Source: Gallaecimonas pentaromativorans
GTDB taxonomy: Bacteria > Pseudomonadota > Gammaproteobacteria > Enterobacterales > Gallaecimonadaceae
DNA length: 64,000 bases
Reading direction: 5' to 3'
Assembly: GCF_003751625.1 (NCBI RefSeq)
Contig: NZ_RJUL01000011.1
Location: forward strand, 62,001 to 126,000
The position numbers and the translations under genes were made by a program. Each line of letters opens with the position of its first letter. Position 1 is the stretch's first letter. The notes beneath the pieces are model-generated. The model ran no database searches and was not told the DNA's origin. It was given only the letters and a program-made list of their open reading frames with translations. Positions 9,427 through 17,280 of this stretch are shown here, one piece after another.

Positions 9427-9903
9427 TTATCCGTGTGCTTTGTGTCTACCTGCTATTGCTGGTGGCCTTGCTCCCAAATAAAGCCCCACACCAATCCGTG
9501 GGATCGAGGTGAGTTGGCGGATGTTGTCATCAATTTGGCGTTGGCTGGCGTGCAGGGGGTCTGCGGTGACCTGACGCGGTAAGAGGTGCTTGGTCAGGCT
9601 TGTAAAGTGACTGGCCCCATCGCAGATCTTGCCGATGATGTCACTGACTTGAGCCTCTGACAGTTCAGCCTCTTGCACGCCAAGCTGAAGCAGCTGCTTT
9701 CGACCAATCGCCATCGCCTCGCCCATCACGTCCATCTGATGATAACCACCCGGTCCCTCGCAGGAGGTCACATCATAAGCGGGAGCCAGTGTCCAGGTGC
9801 CGGTGGGCGACATGAGGTAGGCGAAATTCTTGGGGTGATCATCTCTGTTGTCGAACACAAGGTTGAAGACGACCCGCTCAAAGACCTTGGCCTTCTCTCG
9901 CAG
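9427..9903 (-). pseudogene. hipA C-terminal remnant (truncated Ser/Thr kinase toxin)
   Basis: Only the C-terminal part of a HipA-family kinase is left. The open frame reads LREKAKVFERVVFNLVFDN, then RDDHPKNFAYLMSPTGTWTLAPAYDVT and GPGGYHQMDVMGEAMAIG. This is the typical HipA catalytic and metal-binding region (N-DDH-KN) and the region after it. The N-terminal domain and ATP loop are missing, and a TGA stop lies in frame right before the first conserved residue (9904-9906). No hipB antitoxin is present. HipA kinases phosphorylate glutamyl-tRNA synthetase or other targets; this stub cannot. Confidence 0.75.
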
Positions 9904-10150
9904 TCACGATTAACTCTTATATTGTGTGAATTAACTCTAGTTATTTGGTTTTAGTGCACAATTTATCGGATTTACGATGCGCTATATGGCGGACCTATTC
10001 TTCGACGGTTTGGTGCGTGTGGCGAGATGGGTGGTACTGAAGAAGGCTTGGTATTAAAGGAGAGTTGTGCCGGATTGTACTACCCAAAGTACTCCCCAAA
10101 AGTGGGTGGCTTGGGTGAGATGGATAAAGATCGTCATAGACAACGGGCAT
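9904..10150. other. Gap between hipA remnant and yicC
   Basis: Apart from the direct repeats this AT-richer stretch holds a 26-codon plus-strand frame at 9977 (MRYMADLFFDG...) with no recognisable relatives or good ribosome site. I do not call it a gene. The yicC terminator lies at its right edge. Confidence 0.4.
9910..9938. repeat. Direct repeat TTAACTCT, 21 bases apart
   Basis: Two copies of TTAACTCT begin at 9910 and 9931, two helical turns apart, right at the broken 5' end of the hipA remnant. They could be the surviving operator of the lost hip operon. This is inference from position and spacing only. Confidence 0.35.
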
Positions 10151-10177
10151 AAAAAAAGGCCCTATTATCAGGACCTT
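10151..10177 (-). terminator. Terminator of yicC
   Basis: Read on the minus strand: AAGGTCCT, a short loop, AGGGCCTT, then a run of T. The stem contains one mismatch. Confidence 0.7.
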
Positions 10178-10204
10178 GTGTATTTCTGCATCGCTTGCTG
10201 TCGC

Positions 10205-11068
10205 TTATTCGATATTCTGGATCTGCTCGCGCATCTGCTCAATCAGTACCTTGAGTTCGACCGAGCTGGCGGTGATCTCACTGTTGATAGACTTGGAGCC
10301 CAGGGTGTTCGCCTCGCGGTTGAACTCCTGCATCATAAAGTCCAGGCGGCGGCCGATGGCGCCTTTGGTCTTGAGGATTTTGCGGGTTTCTTTGACGTGA
10401 GACTCGAGGCGGTCAAGCTCTTCGGCTACGTCAACGCGGCTGGCCAGCATCACCATTTCCTGCTCGAGGCGGGCAGGGTCTAGCTCTACTTTGGCTTCTT
10501 CAAAGCGGCTTTGCATGCGCTCGCGCTGCCAGGCCAGCACCTCCGGCATTTTCTCCCGCACCTTGGCCACTTCCGCCAGCACGCCGTCGAGGCGGGCTTC
10601 GATAAGGGCTTTGAGGTTTTCCCCTTCGCGGCCACGGGCGGCGATAAAGTCTTCCAGGCCTTCGTCAAAGGCGGCCAGTAGCGCTTCGCTGATGGCGTCA
10701 AGGTCGGCTTCCGGGGCGTTCATCACGCCGGGCCAGCGCAGCACGTCCAGCACGTTGATTTGCGCCTGGGGCGCCTTGGCGGCCAGCTCGCTGGCGCGGG
10801 CCATCAGCATCTCGGCCAGGGCACTGTTAAAGGCCAGGGCATTGGCGTCGGCGGTGGCGGCGTCAAAGCGCAGCTGGATTTCCACTTTGCCGCGGTTCAG
10901 TTTGGCGCGCAGTTTTTCACGGATGACGGGGTCAAAGCTTCGGAAGGATTCGGGCAGGCGCAGGTAGGCTTCGAGGTAACGCTGGTTTACCGAGCGAATT
11001 TCCCAAGAGGCGGTGCCCCAATCAGCCCGTACATCTTTACGGGCAAAGGCGGTCATGCTGTAAGTCAT
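10205..11068 (-). CDS. yicC: YicC family endoribonuclease
   Basis: The 287-residue protein starts MTYSMTAFARKDVRADWGTASWEIRSVNQRYLE, the hallmark of YicC proteins. Its C-terminus has the DUF1732 motif MQEFNREANTLGSKS followed by EITASSVELKVLIEQMREQIQNIE. YicC is described as an endoribonuclease involved in small-RNA turnover in E. coli. The ATG at 11068 has an AAGGACAA ribosome site; upstream in-frame codons read into the promoter. It is divergent from rph, the arrangement conserved in gammaproteobacteria. Confidence 0.93.
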   Translation of the reverse strand: MTYSMTAFARKDVRADWGTASWEIRSVNQRYLEAYLRLPESFRSFDPVIREKLRAKLNRGKVEIQLRFDAATADANALAFNSALAEMLMARASELAAKAPQAQINVLDVLRWPGVMNAPEADLDAISEALLAAFDEGLEDFIAARGREGENLKALIEARLDGVLAEVAKVREKMPEVLAWQRERMQSRFEEAKVELDPARLEQEMVMLASRVDVAEELDRLESHVKETRKILKTKGAIGRRLDFMMQEFNREANTLGSKSINSEITASSVELKVLIEQMREQIQNIE

Positions 11069-11224
11069 AAGGGTTGTCCTTATTGGTTTGGGCCCAGTAT
11101 ACCCACAGAAGGGGCCTGGCGTGAAAATCGCTTCTGCGGCACCGCTCACCTTGTGGCCCCTGGCCGTGGCCGCAGATGGCCGCTTCCCCTATAATGGCGC
11201 CACCTCGGACCCACAGGATTATCC

Positions 11225-11938
11225 ATGCGACACAGCGGCAGAACCCCCAGCCAGACCCGTCAGGTCACCCTTACCCGCAACTTCACCGGCCATGCCGAAG
11301 GCTCGGTGCTGGTGGCTTTTGGTAACACCAAGGTGCTGTGCACCGCCTCTGTGGTGGATGGCGCGCCCCGTTGGCTCAAAGGCAAGGGCCAAGGCTGGGT
11401 GACCGCCGAATACGGCATGCTGCCTCGCTCCACCCACACCCGGAACGACCGGGAGGCGGCCCGTGGCAAGCAGTCTGGCCGCACCATGGAAATTCAGCGC
11501 CTTATTGCCCGCAGCCTGCGCGCCGCGGTGGATCTGACCAAACTGGGCGATGTCACCATCACCGTGGACTGCGACGTGATCCAAGCCGACGGCGGCACCC
11601 GCACCGCGGCCATTACCGGCGGCTGTGTGGCGCTGTTTGACGCCCTTAACTGGATGGTTGAGCAGAAGAAGGTCAAGGAGAATCCCTTCAAGCAGATGGT
11701 GGCGGCGTTGTCGGTGGGTATCGTCGCAGGTGAGGCGGTGTGTGACCTCGACTACATCGAAGACTCCAGCGCACAAACCGACATGAACGTGGTGATGACC
11801 GAAGATGGCCGCATGATTGAAGTGCAGGGCACCGCCGAGGCCGAGCCCTTTAGCCGCCAGGAACTGAACGCCATGCTGGATCTGGCCGACAGCGGCATCC
11901 GTGACCTCTTTGCTGCCCAGCGCGCTGCGCTGGCCTGA
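11225..11938 (+). CDS. rph: Ribonuclease PH
   Basis: This is a full-length 237-residue phosphorolytic 3'-5' exoribonuclease that trims tRNA 3' ends. It opens [20 protein letters not shown] and contains the catalytic-site region [33 protein letters not shown] and the [11 protein letters not shown] and [15 protein letters not shown] segments. It is upstream of pyrE; translation of its end probably governs the pyrE attenuator, as in E. coli. Confidence 0.97.
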   Translation: MRHSGRTPSQTRQVTLTRNFTGHAEGSVLVAFGNTKVLCTASVVDGAPRWLKGKGQGWVTAEYGMLPRSTHTRNDREAARGKQSGRTMEIQRLIARSLRAAVDLTKLGDVTITVDCDVIQADGGTRTAAITGGCVALFDALNWMVEQKKVKENPFKQMVAALSVGIVAGEAVCDLDYIEDSSAQTDMNVVMTEDGRMIEVQGTAEAEPFSRQELNAMLDLADSGIRDLFAAQRAALA

Positions 11939-11946
11939 TTGTATTG

Positions 11947-11970
11947 ACGGGGCATTGGCCCCGTTTTTTA
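11947..11970 (+). promoter_or_regulatory. pyrE attenuator (terminator hairpin before pyrE)
   Basis: ACGGGGC/GCCCCGT hairpin followed by a T run lies between the rph stop and the pyrE start, ending about a dozen bases before the pyrE ATG. In E. coli the same arrangement terminates transcription when UTP is plentiful, relieved by coupled translation of rph. Inferred here by position. Confidence 0.75.
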
Positions 11971-11982
11971 TAGGACCAACTC

Positions 11983-12624
11983 ATGAAAGCCTATCAAAAA
12001 GCCTTTATTGAATTTGCTATCGAACGCCAAGTACTGCGCTTTGGCAGCTTTACCCTCAAATCCGGCCGCCAGAGCCCCTATTTCTTCAACGCCGGCCTCT
12101 TTAACACCGGCCGCGATCTGGCCAAACTGGGCCGTTTTTATGCCGATGCCCTGGTGGATTCCGGCATCGAATTCGACCTGCTGTTCGGCCCGGCTTACAA
12201 GGGTATTCCCATCGCCACCACCACCGCTGTGGCGCTCAATGACCACCACGACCGCGACTACCCCTACTGCTTTAACCGCAAAGAGAAAAAAGATCACGGC
12301 GAAGGCGGCAGCCTGGTAGGTAGCCCACTTAAAGGCCGGGTAATGCTGGTGGACGATGTGATCACCGCCGGTACCGCCATTCGCGAGTCCATGGACATCA
12401 TCCAAGCCGAAGGCGCCGAGCTTGCCGGGGTGCTGATTGCTCTGGATCGCCAAGAGAAGGGCAAGGGCGAGCTGTCGGCTATTCAGGAAGTGGAGCGCGA
12501 TTTCGGCTGCGCCGTGGTGAGCATTATCACCCTGGCCGACCTCATCAGCTACCTGGAGCAAAAACCGGAGCTGGCAGAATCTTTACAAGCGGTACGGAAC
12601 TATCGCCAGCAGTACGGCGTCTAA
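11983..12624 (+). CDS. pyrE: Orotate phosphoribosyltransferase
   Basis: A 213-residue enzyme of pyrimidine synthesis that joins orotate and PRPP to form OMP. It starts [23 protein letters not shown], has [18 protein letters not shown], a flexible catalytic loop around [16 protein letters not shown], and the PRPP-binding motif [13 protein letters not shown]. The length matches the family. It is transcribed with rph through the attenuator hairpin just upstream and followed by its own terminator. Confidence 0.97.
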   Translation: MKAYQKAFIEFAIERQVLRFGSFTLKSGRQSPYFFNAGLFNTGRDLAKLGRFYADALVDSGIEFDLLFGPAYKGIPIATTTAVALNDHHDRDYPYCFNRKEKKDHGEGGSLVGSPLKGRVMLVDDVITAGTAIRESMDIIQAEGAELAGVLIALDRQEKGKGELSAIQEVERDFGCAVVSIITLADLISYLEQKPELAESLQAVRNYRQQYGV

Positions 12625-12689
12625 CCCGGCGTTGCAAGTAAACACGGATGTTTAGGCGTTACGCCTTTTCAATTGTCTGCAAGGACTAT

Positions 12690-12718
12690 GGCCAGATGTG
12701 ATGTCTGGCCTTTCTTTT
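12690..12718 (+). terminator. Terminator downstream of pyrE
   Basis: GGCCAGA/TCTGGCC stem (imperfect loop side) followed by TTTCTTTT, about 65 bases after the pyrE stop. Confidence 0.75.
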
Positions 12719-12762
12719 ATCTACACCCCGCTAACACCCGCGCCGGTGGATTTGCATTGAAA

Positions 12763-12777
12763 TGAGAATGTTTTTCA
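12763..12777 (+). promoter_or_regulatory. Fur operator upstream of the TonB-dependent receptor
   Basis: TGAGAATGTTTTTCA matches the Fur unit TGATAATnATTATCA at 12 of 14 positions, about 40 bases before the receptor start. Iron-dependent repression is therefore likely. Confidence 0.75.
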
Positions 12778-12818
12778 TTTAAATTCTTCCGCCATTGTGG
12801 TTTCAACCCGGGCTGGAA

Positions 12819-14915
12819 ATGAAGTCTTTTGCCTTGCTCCCCCTGGCGGCCTTTGCGGCGGCCTACAGCCTGCCGATACTGGCAGCGACCGATGACGCCA
12901 ACAACAGCGACATAGAGCGCATCACCGTCAAGGGGCGGGCCCAGTCCATGTACCGTATTGATGACGGCTCGGTGGCCATGAAAACCGCCACCCCTTTGGA
13001 GCGCACCCCACAGTCGGTGCAAATTCTGCCGCTCTCCTTGATTGAAGATCAGGCCGCCACCGAGGTGACCGACCTCTACCGCTCCATCAGCGGGGTGAGC
13101 CAATACAACTACGCTTCGGTGACCTTCCGGGGCTTTCGCCAAAATGACGTGCGCTACGACGGCGTGCGGGGCGACCCTTATGGCGATGTTTCCACGCCGC
13201 AGCTTTTTAATATTCAGCAGGTGCAGGTGCTAAAAGGCCCTAGCGGCGCCCTTTATGGCGCTGGCGACCCGGGCGGCCTGATTAACTACGTCACCAAAAA
13301 GCCCGGCTACCAGGCGGATAAACGCATCAAGCTCACCACCGGTAACGACGATTTTGTCAGTGGCAGCCTGGAGCTCTCCGGCCCTTTGACCCAAGCCGCC
13401 GACCAGCGCTATCGCCTCGGGCTCTATCAGGACCACGAAAACCCCTACCGCTGGAATACCGACAACCGCCGCCGCATCATCGACACCGGCTATGCCATCG
13501 ATTTAAGCGATGCCAGCACCCTAACCCTGCAACTGACCGACGTGCGCCAAAACGAAGCAGGCGCCCGGCTCCGGGGTATACCGGCCGACAGCCAAGGTAA
13601 CTTCCTGGCCAGCATGCGCTGGAATGCCAACGAGAAGTCCGATTTTCTGCGCCTTACCGCCACCGTTTTCCAGGCAAGGCTCGACCACGATTTTAACGAC
13701 TGGCTGTCGGCCGACGTAACGGTGCGCTATTTCGATAACACCGAGCGCCAGAAGTACCATGAGCCAGCCAGCGCCGACGACACCAACGGCGATGGCCTGG
13801 CCGACTACACCGAGCGCCAGTACCGCGACCAAACCCGCGACACCAAGGCTGGCTCGGTTACCGCCAACCTGGTGGCCGAACTGGGCGCCCATACCCTGCT
13901 TTTGGGGGGCGATTTTTCCCATCAAAAAGAAGATTTCTACTACCAGCGAGCCCGCACTGCCGATGGCGTAGTGGGGCTCAGTTACAGCAACCCCCAATAC
14001 GGGGTGACCGACCCGGCCAGTTACCGGATGCGGCTAATAACCGATTCTGACACCACCGCCGAGCGTTACGGCTTTTACCTGCAGGACCAGTGGCGTATCA
14101 CCCAGGCTTGGGATATTACCGGCAGCGCCCGCCTGGACGGTTTTGACGACAAGGTGCTGGACAACATCGCCGGCGGCGAAGAGCACTATAACGACACCGG
14201 TTTTTCCTACCGTTTGGGCAGCACCTATAAGATCAACGAGCACTTACATCCCTATGTAAGCTGGTCTACCGGCTTTACCCCCCAGGATGTGTCGAGCCAG
14301 CTGGCCAGCAATGGCGGGCCTTTCGACCCGGAAGAGAGCAAGCAGGCCGAGCTTGGGCTGCGCAGCTATTGGTTTGATAGCGCCATCAACCTCAACCTGG
14401 CGGCCTACCATATCGAGCGCAAAAACATCCTGCAGACCGACCCAGATGATACCGACCGGCAAATTGCCCTGGGCAAGGTGCGCAGCCAGGGTGTGGAAGT
14501 GGATTTATTGGGGGATCTCAGTGAGAACTGGGTGATTAACGCCAACTACGCCTACAACGACGCGGTGGTAAAAGACGCTACCAGCGGTATCAGCCGCTCG
14601 GTTGGCAAGCGTTTTGCCAATGCCCCGCGCCATCAGTTCGGGCTCTGGACCCGCTATGACATCACCGCCTTGGATTCGGCCATCGCCTTTGGCGCCGATT
14701 ATGTGTCCGAGCAGTTCGACCAGGACGGCAACCGCATCAAGCCCTACACCGTGTTTGATGCGTCCTGGCAAACCCAGTGGCAGGCCTGGCAGTTCCAGCT
14801 CAATGTCAAAAACCTCTTTGACAAGGCCTATGCGGTAAGCGGCCTTTTAGGGCGCACCGGCCAGTTCCCTGGCGAGCGGCGCCGGGTATACGCCTCGGCC
14901 AGTTACCGGTTCTAA
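12819..14915 (+). CDS. TonB-dependent siderophore receptor
   Basis: This outer-membrane iron-siderophore transporter is about 698 residues long. A signal peptide (MKSFALLPLAAFAAAYSLPILAA) is followed by a TonB-box-like IERITVKG. The plug domain contains TPQSVQILPLSLIED, FRGFRQNDVRYDGVRGD and VQVLKGPSGALYGAGDPGGLINYVTKKP, typical of ferric-hydroxamate/coprogen-type receptors. A 22-strand barrel follows, ending in the terminal aromatic motif ASYRF. The ATG at 12819 gives the best signal peptide; an in-frame TTG at 12795 is less likely. No transport permease or siderophore synthesis gene lies nearby, so it may take up foreign siderophores. The Fur box upstream fits iron control. Confidence 0.9.
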   Translation: MKSFALLPLAAFAAAYSLPILAATDDANNSDIERITVKGRAQSMYRIDDGSVAMKTATPLERTPQSVQILPLSLIEDQAATEVTDLYRSISGVSQYNYASVTFRGFRQNDVRYDGVRGDPYGDVSTPQLFNIQQVQVLKGPSGALYGAGDPGGLINYVTKKPGYQADKRIKLTTGNDDFVSGSLELSGPLTQAADQRYRLGLYQDHENPYRWNTDNRRRIIDTGYAIDLSDASTLTLQLTDVRQNEAGARLRGIPADSQGNFLASMRWNANEKSDFLRLTATVFQARLDHDFNDWLSADVTVRYFDNTERQKYHEPASADDTNGDGLADYTERQYRDQTRDTKAGSVTANLVAELGAHTLLLGGDFSHQKEDFYYQRARTADGVVGLSYSNPQYGVTDPASYRMRLITDSDTTAERYGFYLQDQWRITQAWDITGSARLDGFDDKVLDNIAGGEEHYNDTGFSYRLGSTYKINEHLHPYVSWSTGFTPQDVSSQLASNGGPFDPEESKQAELGLRSYWFDSAINLNLAAYHIERKNILQTDPDDTDRQIALGKVRSQGVEVDLLGDLSENWVINANYAYNDAVVKDATSGISRSVGKRFANAPRHQFGLWTRYDITALDSAIAFGADYVSEQFDQDGNRIKPYTVFDASWQTQWQAWQFQLNVKNLFDKAYAVSGLLGRTGQFPGERRRVYASASYRF

Positions 14916-14946
14916 AAAAGAAGGAGGCTCAGGCCTCCTTTTTTGT
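14914..14946 (+). terminator. Terminator downstream of the receptor gene
   Basis: GGAGGC/GCCTCC stem with A run before and six T after. The first IS200-type copy begins just beyond its T-rich tail at 14951. Confidence 0.85.
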
Positions 14947-15013
14947 TTTCAGCGTTAAACCACCTCCTATGGAGGTGGTGATCGTCAAGTCGGGGCTATG
15001 CCCGTAGAGAGCC

Positions 15014-15070
15014 CACGCTAGACACTAGCCAACGATTGCTACCAACAGTCGAAGGAGAGTAACTAGCGTG
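15014..15070 (+). promoter_or_regulatory. Translation-repressing hairpin over the IS200 tnpA start
   Basis: CACGCTAG (15014-15021) is exactly complementary to CTAGCGTG (15063-15070), which includes the GTG start codon, while the AAGGAGAG ribosome site lies in the enclosed loop. Pairing would hide the start, the kind of control known for IS200 transposases. The second copy has the same elements. Confidence 0.65.
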
Positions 15071-15511
15071 AGCCGTTACAAATCATCATCGCACGTCTAC
15101 TGGCGCCTGCAATATCACATCGTCTGGACCCCGAAATACCGGCACCGGATTTTGAAGAACAATGTAGGAAAAGAGGTTTACCGAAGTATCTACGTGTACT
15201 GCAGCATGAAACAGTGCGAGGTATTGGAGTTGAATGTCCAAGTGGACCATGTCCATTTGGTGGTAAGTGTTCCGCCAAAATTGTCGATATCGGAGTTGAT
15301 GGGTTTCTTGAAGGGACGTAGCGCAATACGGTTGTTCAATAAGTTTCCATACCTGCGCAAGCAAAAACTTTGGGGAAACCACTTTTGGTCTAGAGGGTAC
15401 TTTGTGGACTCAGTCGGTGTGAATGAAGCGATAATCAGACGTTATGTGCGTCACCAAGAGAAAAAAGAGAAAGAGTCAGAACAGCTAGAACTACTGTCAG
15501 TGGGCTCATAA
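15068..15511 (+). CDS. tnpA: IS200/IS605-family transposase TnpA
   Basis: A 147-residue HUH single-strand transposase. It has the YHIVWTPKYRHRIL start segment, the HUH motif as HVH in VDHVHLVVSVPP, and the catalytic tyrosine in RRYVRHQEKK on the C-terminal helix. Start is GTG at 15068 with AAGGAGAG upstream. It makes a single-stranded circle from the element and inserts it next to a short target. The frame is intact, so the copy is probably active. Confidence 0.92.
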   Translation: MSRYKSSSHVYWRLQYHIVWTPKYRHRILKNNVGKEVYRSIYVYCSMKQCEVLELNVQVDHVHLVVSVPPKLSISELMGFLKGRSAIRLFNKFPYLRKQKLWGNHFWSRGYFVDSVGVNEAIIRRYVRHQEKKEKESEQLELLSVGS

Positions 15512-15579
15512 AGACGAAAGCCCCCTTCTAGGGGGCCTTCTCTCAAAGCCACCTTCTAAGAAGGTGGTTTTTTACTTTC

Positions 15580-16116
15580 AGCGTTAAACCACCTCCTATG
15601 GAGGTGGTGATCGTCAAGTCGGGGCTATGCCCGTAGAGAGCCCACGCTAGACACTAGCTAACGATTGCTACCAACAGTCGAAGGAGAGTAACTAGCGTGA
15701 GCCGTTACAAATCATCATCGTACGTCTACTGGCGCCTGCAATATCACATCGTCTGGACACCGAAATACCGGCACCGGATTTTGAAGAACAATGTAGGAAA
15801 AGAGGTCTACCGAAGTATCTACGTGTACTGCAGCATGAAACAGTGCGAGGTATTGGAGTTGAATGTCCAAGTGGACCATGTCCATTTGGTGGTAAGTGTT
15901 CCGCCAAAATTGTCGATATCGGAGTTGATGGGTTTCTTGAAGGGGCGTAGCGCAATACGGTTGTTCAATAAGTTTCCATACCTGCGCAAGCAAAAACTTT
16001 GGTGAAACCACTTTTGGTCGAGAGGGTACTTTGTGGACTCAGTCGGTGTGAATGAAGCGATAATCAGACGGTATGTGCGTCACCAAGAGAAAAAAGAGAA
16101 AGAGTCAGAACAGCTA
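15580..16116 (+). mobile_element. IS200-type second copy, disrupted
   Basis: This copy is tandem to the first, with about eight single-base differences over some 530 bases, so duplication was recent. It has the same left hairpin and TTTC flank. The right end is missing: an IS630-family element is inserted after a TA at 16115-16116. The sequence after that element (from 18356) continues for only a few matching bases (TAGAACT) before meeting the IS3 stub. Confidence 0.85.
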
Positions 16117-16134
16117 AATAACTGTTCCGAATAG
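15697..16134 (+). pseudogene. IS200-type tnpA with nonsense mutation and foreign 3' end
   Basis: Same gene as the 15068 copy, but a GGA codon has become TGA (16003-16005) after KQKLW, cutting the protein to 102 residues before the catalytic tyrosine. The frame beyond the stop is still readable (the tyrosine is still encoded) until the inserted IS630 end, where it runs out as NNCSE and stops. It is therefore doubly dead. The intact neighbour could still mobilise it only if its right end existed, which it does not. Confidence 0.88.
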
Positions 16135-16224
16135 TAGATCACTCAAAGAAGGGAACCCGGGTCCGTTTGTGCGATCAGATCTGTCGCCAAACAAAAACCT
16201 ACCGCCGGACACCGGGTTCTCGCC

Positions 16225-17280
16225 ATGCTACCACGACTCAACGCCACCGAACGACGTGAACTGACCTCGCGTCTCCATCGCACCTTAGACAAGGCCCTCT
16301 GCCGCAGGCTCAACGCCATTCTCTTGTTGGATAAGGGGCATTCCGTGTCCTCCACCGCCGCGCTCTTGGCCGCTGGACGTTCATCGGTGCGTCGCTGGTT
16401 GGATTGGTATCAAGAAGCAGGTCTGGATGGGTTGGAAAGCTTGCAGGCGGGGCGCCGTCGGCGTTTGCCCTACGCGCATATCACCGCCTTGCTCAAGGCC
16501 TTGACCGCGCTCACGCCAACGGACTTCGGCTACCAACGGTCGCGTTGGAGCACCGAAATCTTGGCTATGGAAATCAATAGGATGCTCAATAGCACTCTGT
16601 GCGCATCCACCGTCCGCCGCTGGCTGCCTCGTATCGGCATTGTCTGGCGCCGGGCCGCGCCAACGTTGCATATCAAAGATCCCTATAAGGCCGAGAAGAT
16701 GCAGGCTATCGAACAGGCCCTTAGCCAGTGCAGCCACAAGCATCCGGTGTTCTTTGAAGATGAAGTGGATATCCACCTCAACCCGAAAATGGGAGCGGAC
16801 TGGATGCCGCGAGGCCAGCAACGACGGGTGGCCACGCCGGGCCAGAACGCCAAGCACTATCTGGCGGGCGCGCTCCATGCCAAAACCGGGCGAGTGCTGT
16901 ATGTCTCGGGGCAAAGTAAGGACTCGGGGTTGTTCATTGCCATGTTGAGCAAGCTGCGCAGCACCTATCGGCAAGCGAAAAGCATCACCCTGGTGGTGGA
17001 CAACTACATCATCCACAAAAGCCGGAAGACGCAGCGCTGGCTGGCCGACAATCCCAAGTTCAAGCTGGTGTTCCAGCCGGTTTACTCGCCCTGGGTCAAC
17101 CGTATAGAACGGCTCTGGCAGGCGCTGCACGAAACCATTACCCGCAATCACCGATGCAAAACGATGTGGCAATTACTGGGCAGGGTTCGTCACTTCATGG
17201 AGCGCGAATTCAACTCTGAAGTGCAACACCCGCCTATGCTGCTTGTAGGTATTCTTGGAATACCAGCGCTGGCTGCCTGA
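16225..17280 (+). pseudogene. IS630-family transposase, C-terminus displaced by IS30
   Basis: The frame from 16225 encodes a helix-turn-helix N-terminus, then a DDE catalytic core: FFEDEVDIHLNP, LVVDNYIIHKS and VYSPWVNRIERLW. The genuine coding part ends at 17202 (RVRHFME). The rest of the open frame, to 17280, is read out of the IS30 end. The true C-terminus is stranded beyond the IS30: 18288-18344 encodes TVSPFPGSGHGIRKVEHN and a stop, and joins in frame to HFME once the insertion and its duplicated AG are removed. The truncated product keeps all three catalytic acidic residues, so loss of function is likely but not certain. Confidence 0.85.

Larger units (their letters stand above)
14951..15575 (+). 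mobile_element. IS200-type insertion sequence, intact copy
   Basis: About 625 bases, with a left-end hairpin (ACCACCTCC-TAT-GGAGGTGGT, 14960-14980) and a right-end hairpin (CCACCTTCT-A-AGAAGGTGG, 15549-15567), as in IS200/IS605 single-strand transposons, and one tnpA gene. No tnpB is present. The preceding flank is TTTC, as it is for the second copy immediately downstream, which may be the target tetranucleotide. Insertion right at the T tail of a terminator is a known habit of IS200 elements. The exact right boundary is uncertain by a few bases. Confidence 0.85.

Noticed and set aside
9413-9446. Inverted repeat GACACAAAG/CTTTGTGTC after the hipA remnant
   Set aside because: It is in the right place for a terminator but has no T run on either strand, and its long loop makes it weak.
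9977-10057. 26-codon frame (MRYMADLFFDG...) between hipA remnant and yicC
   Set aside because: Too short, no clear ribosome site and no known relatives.
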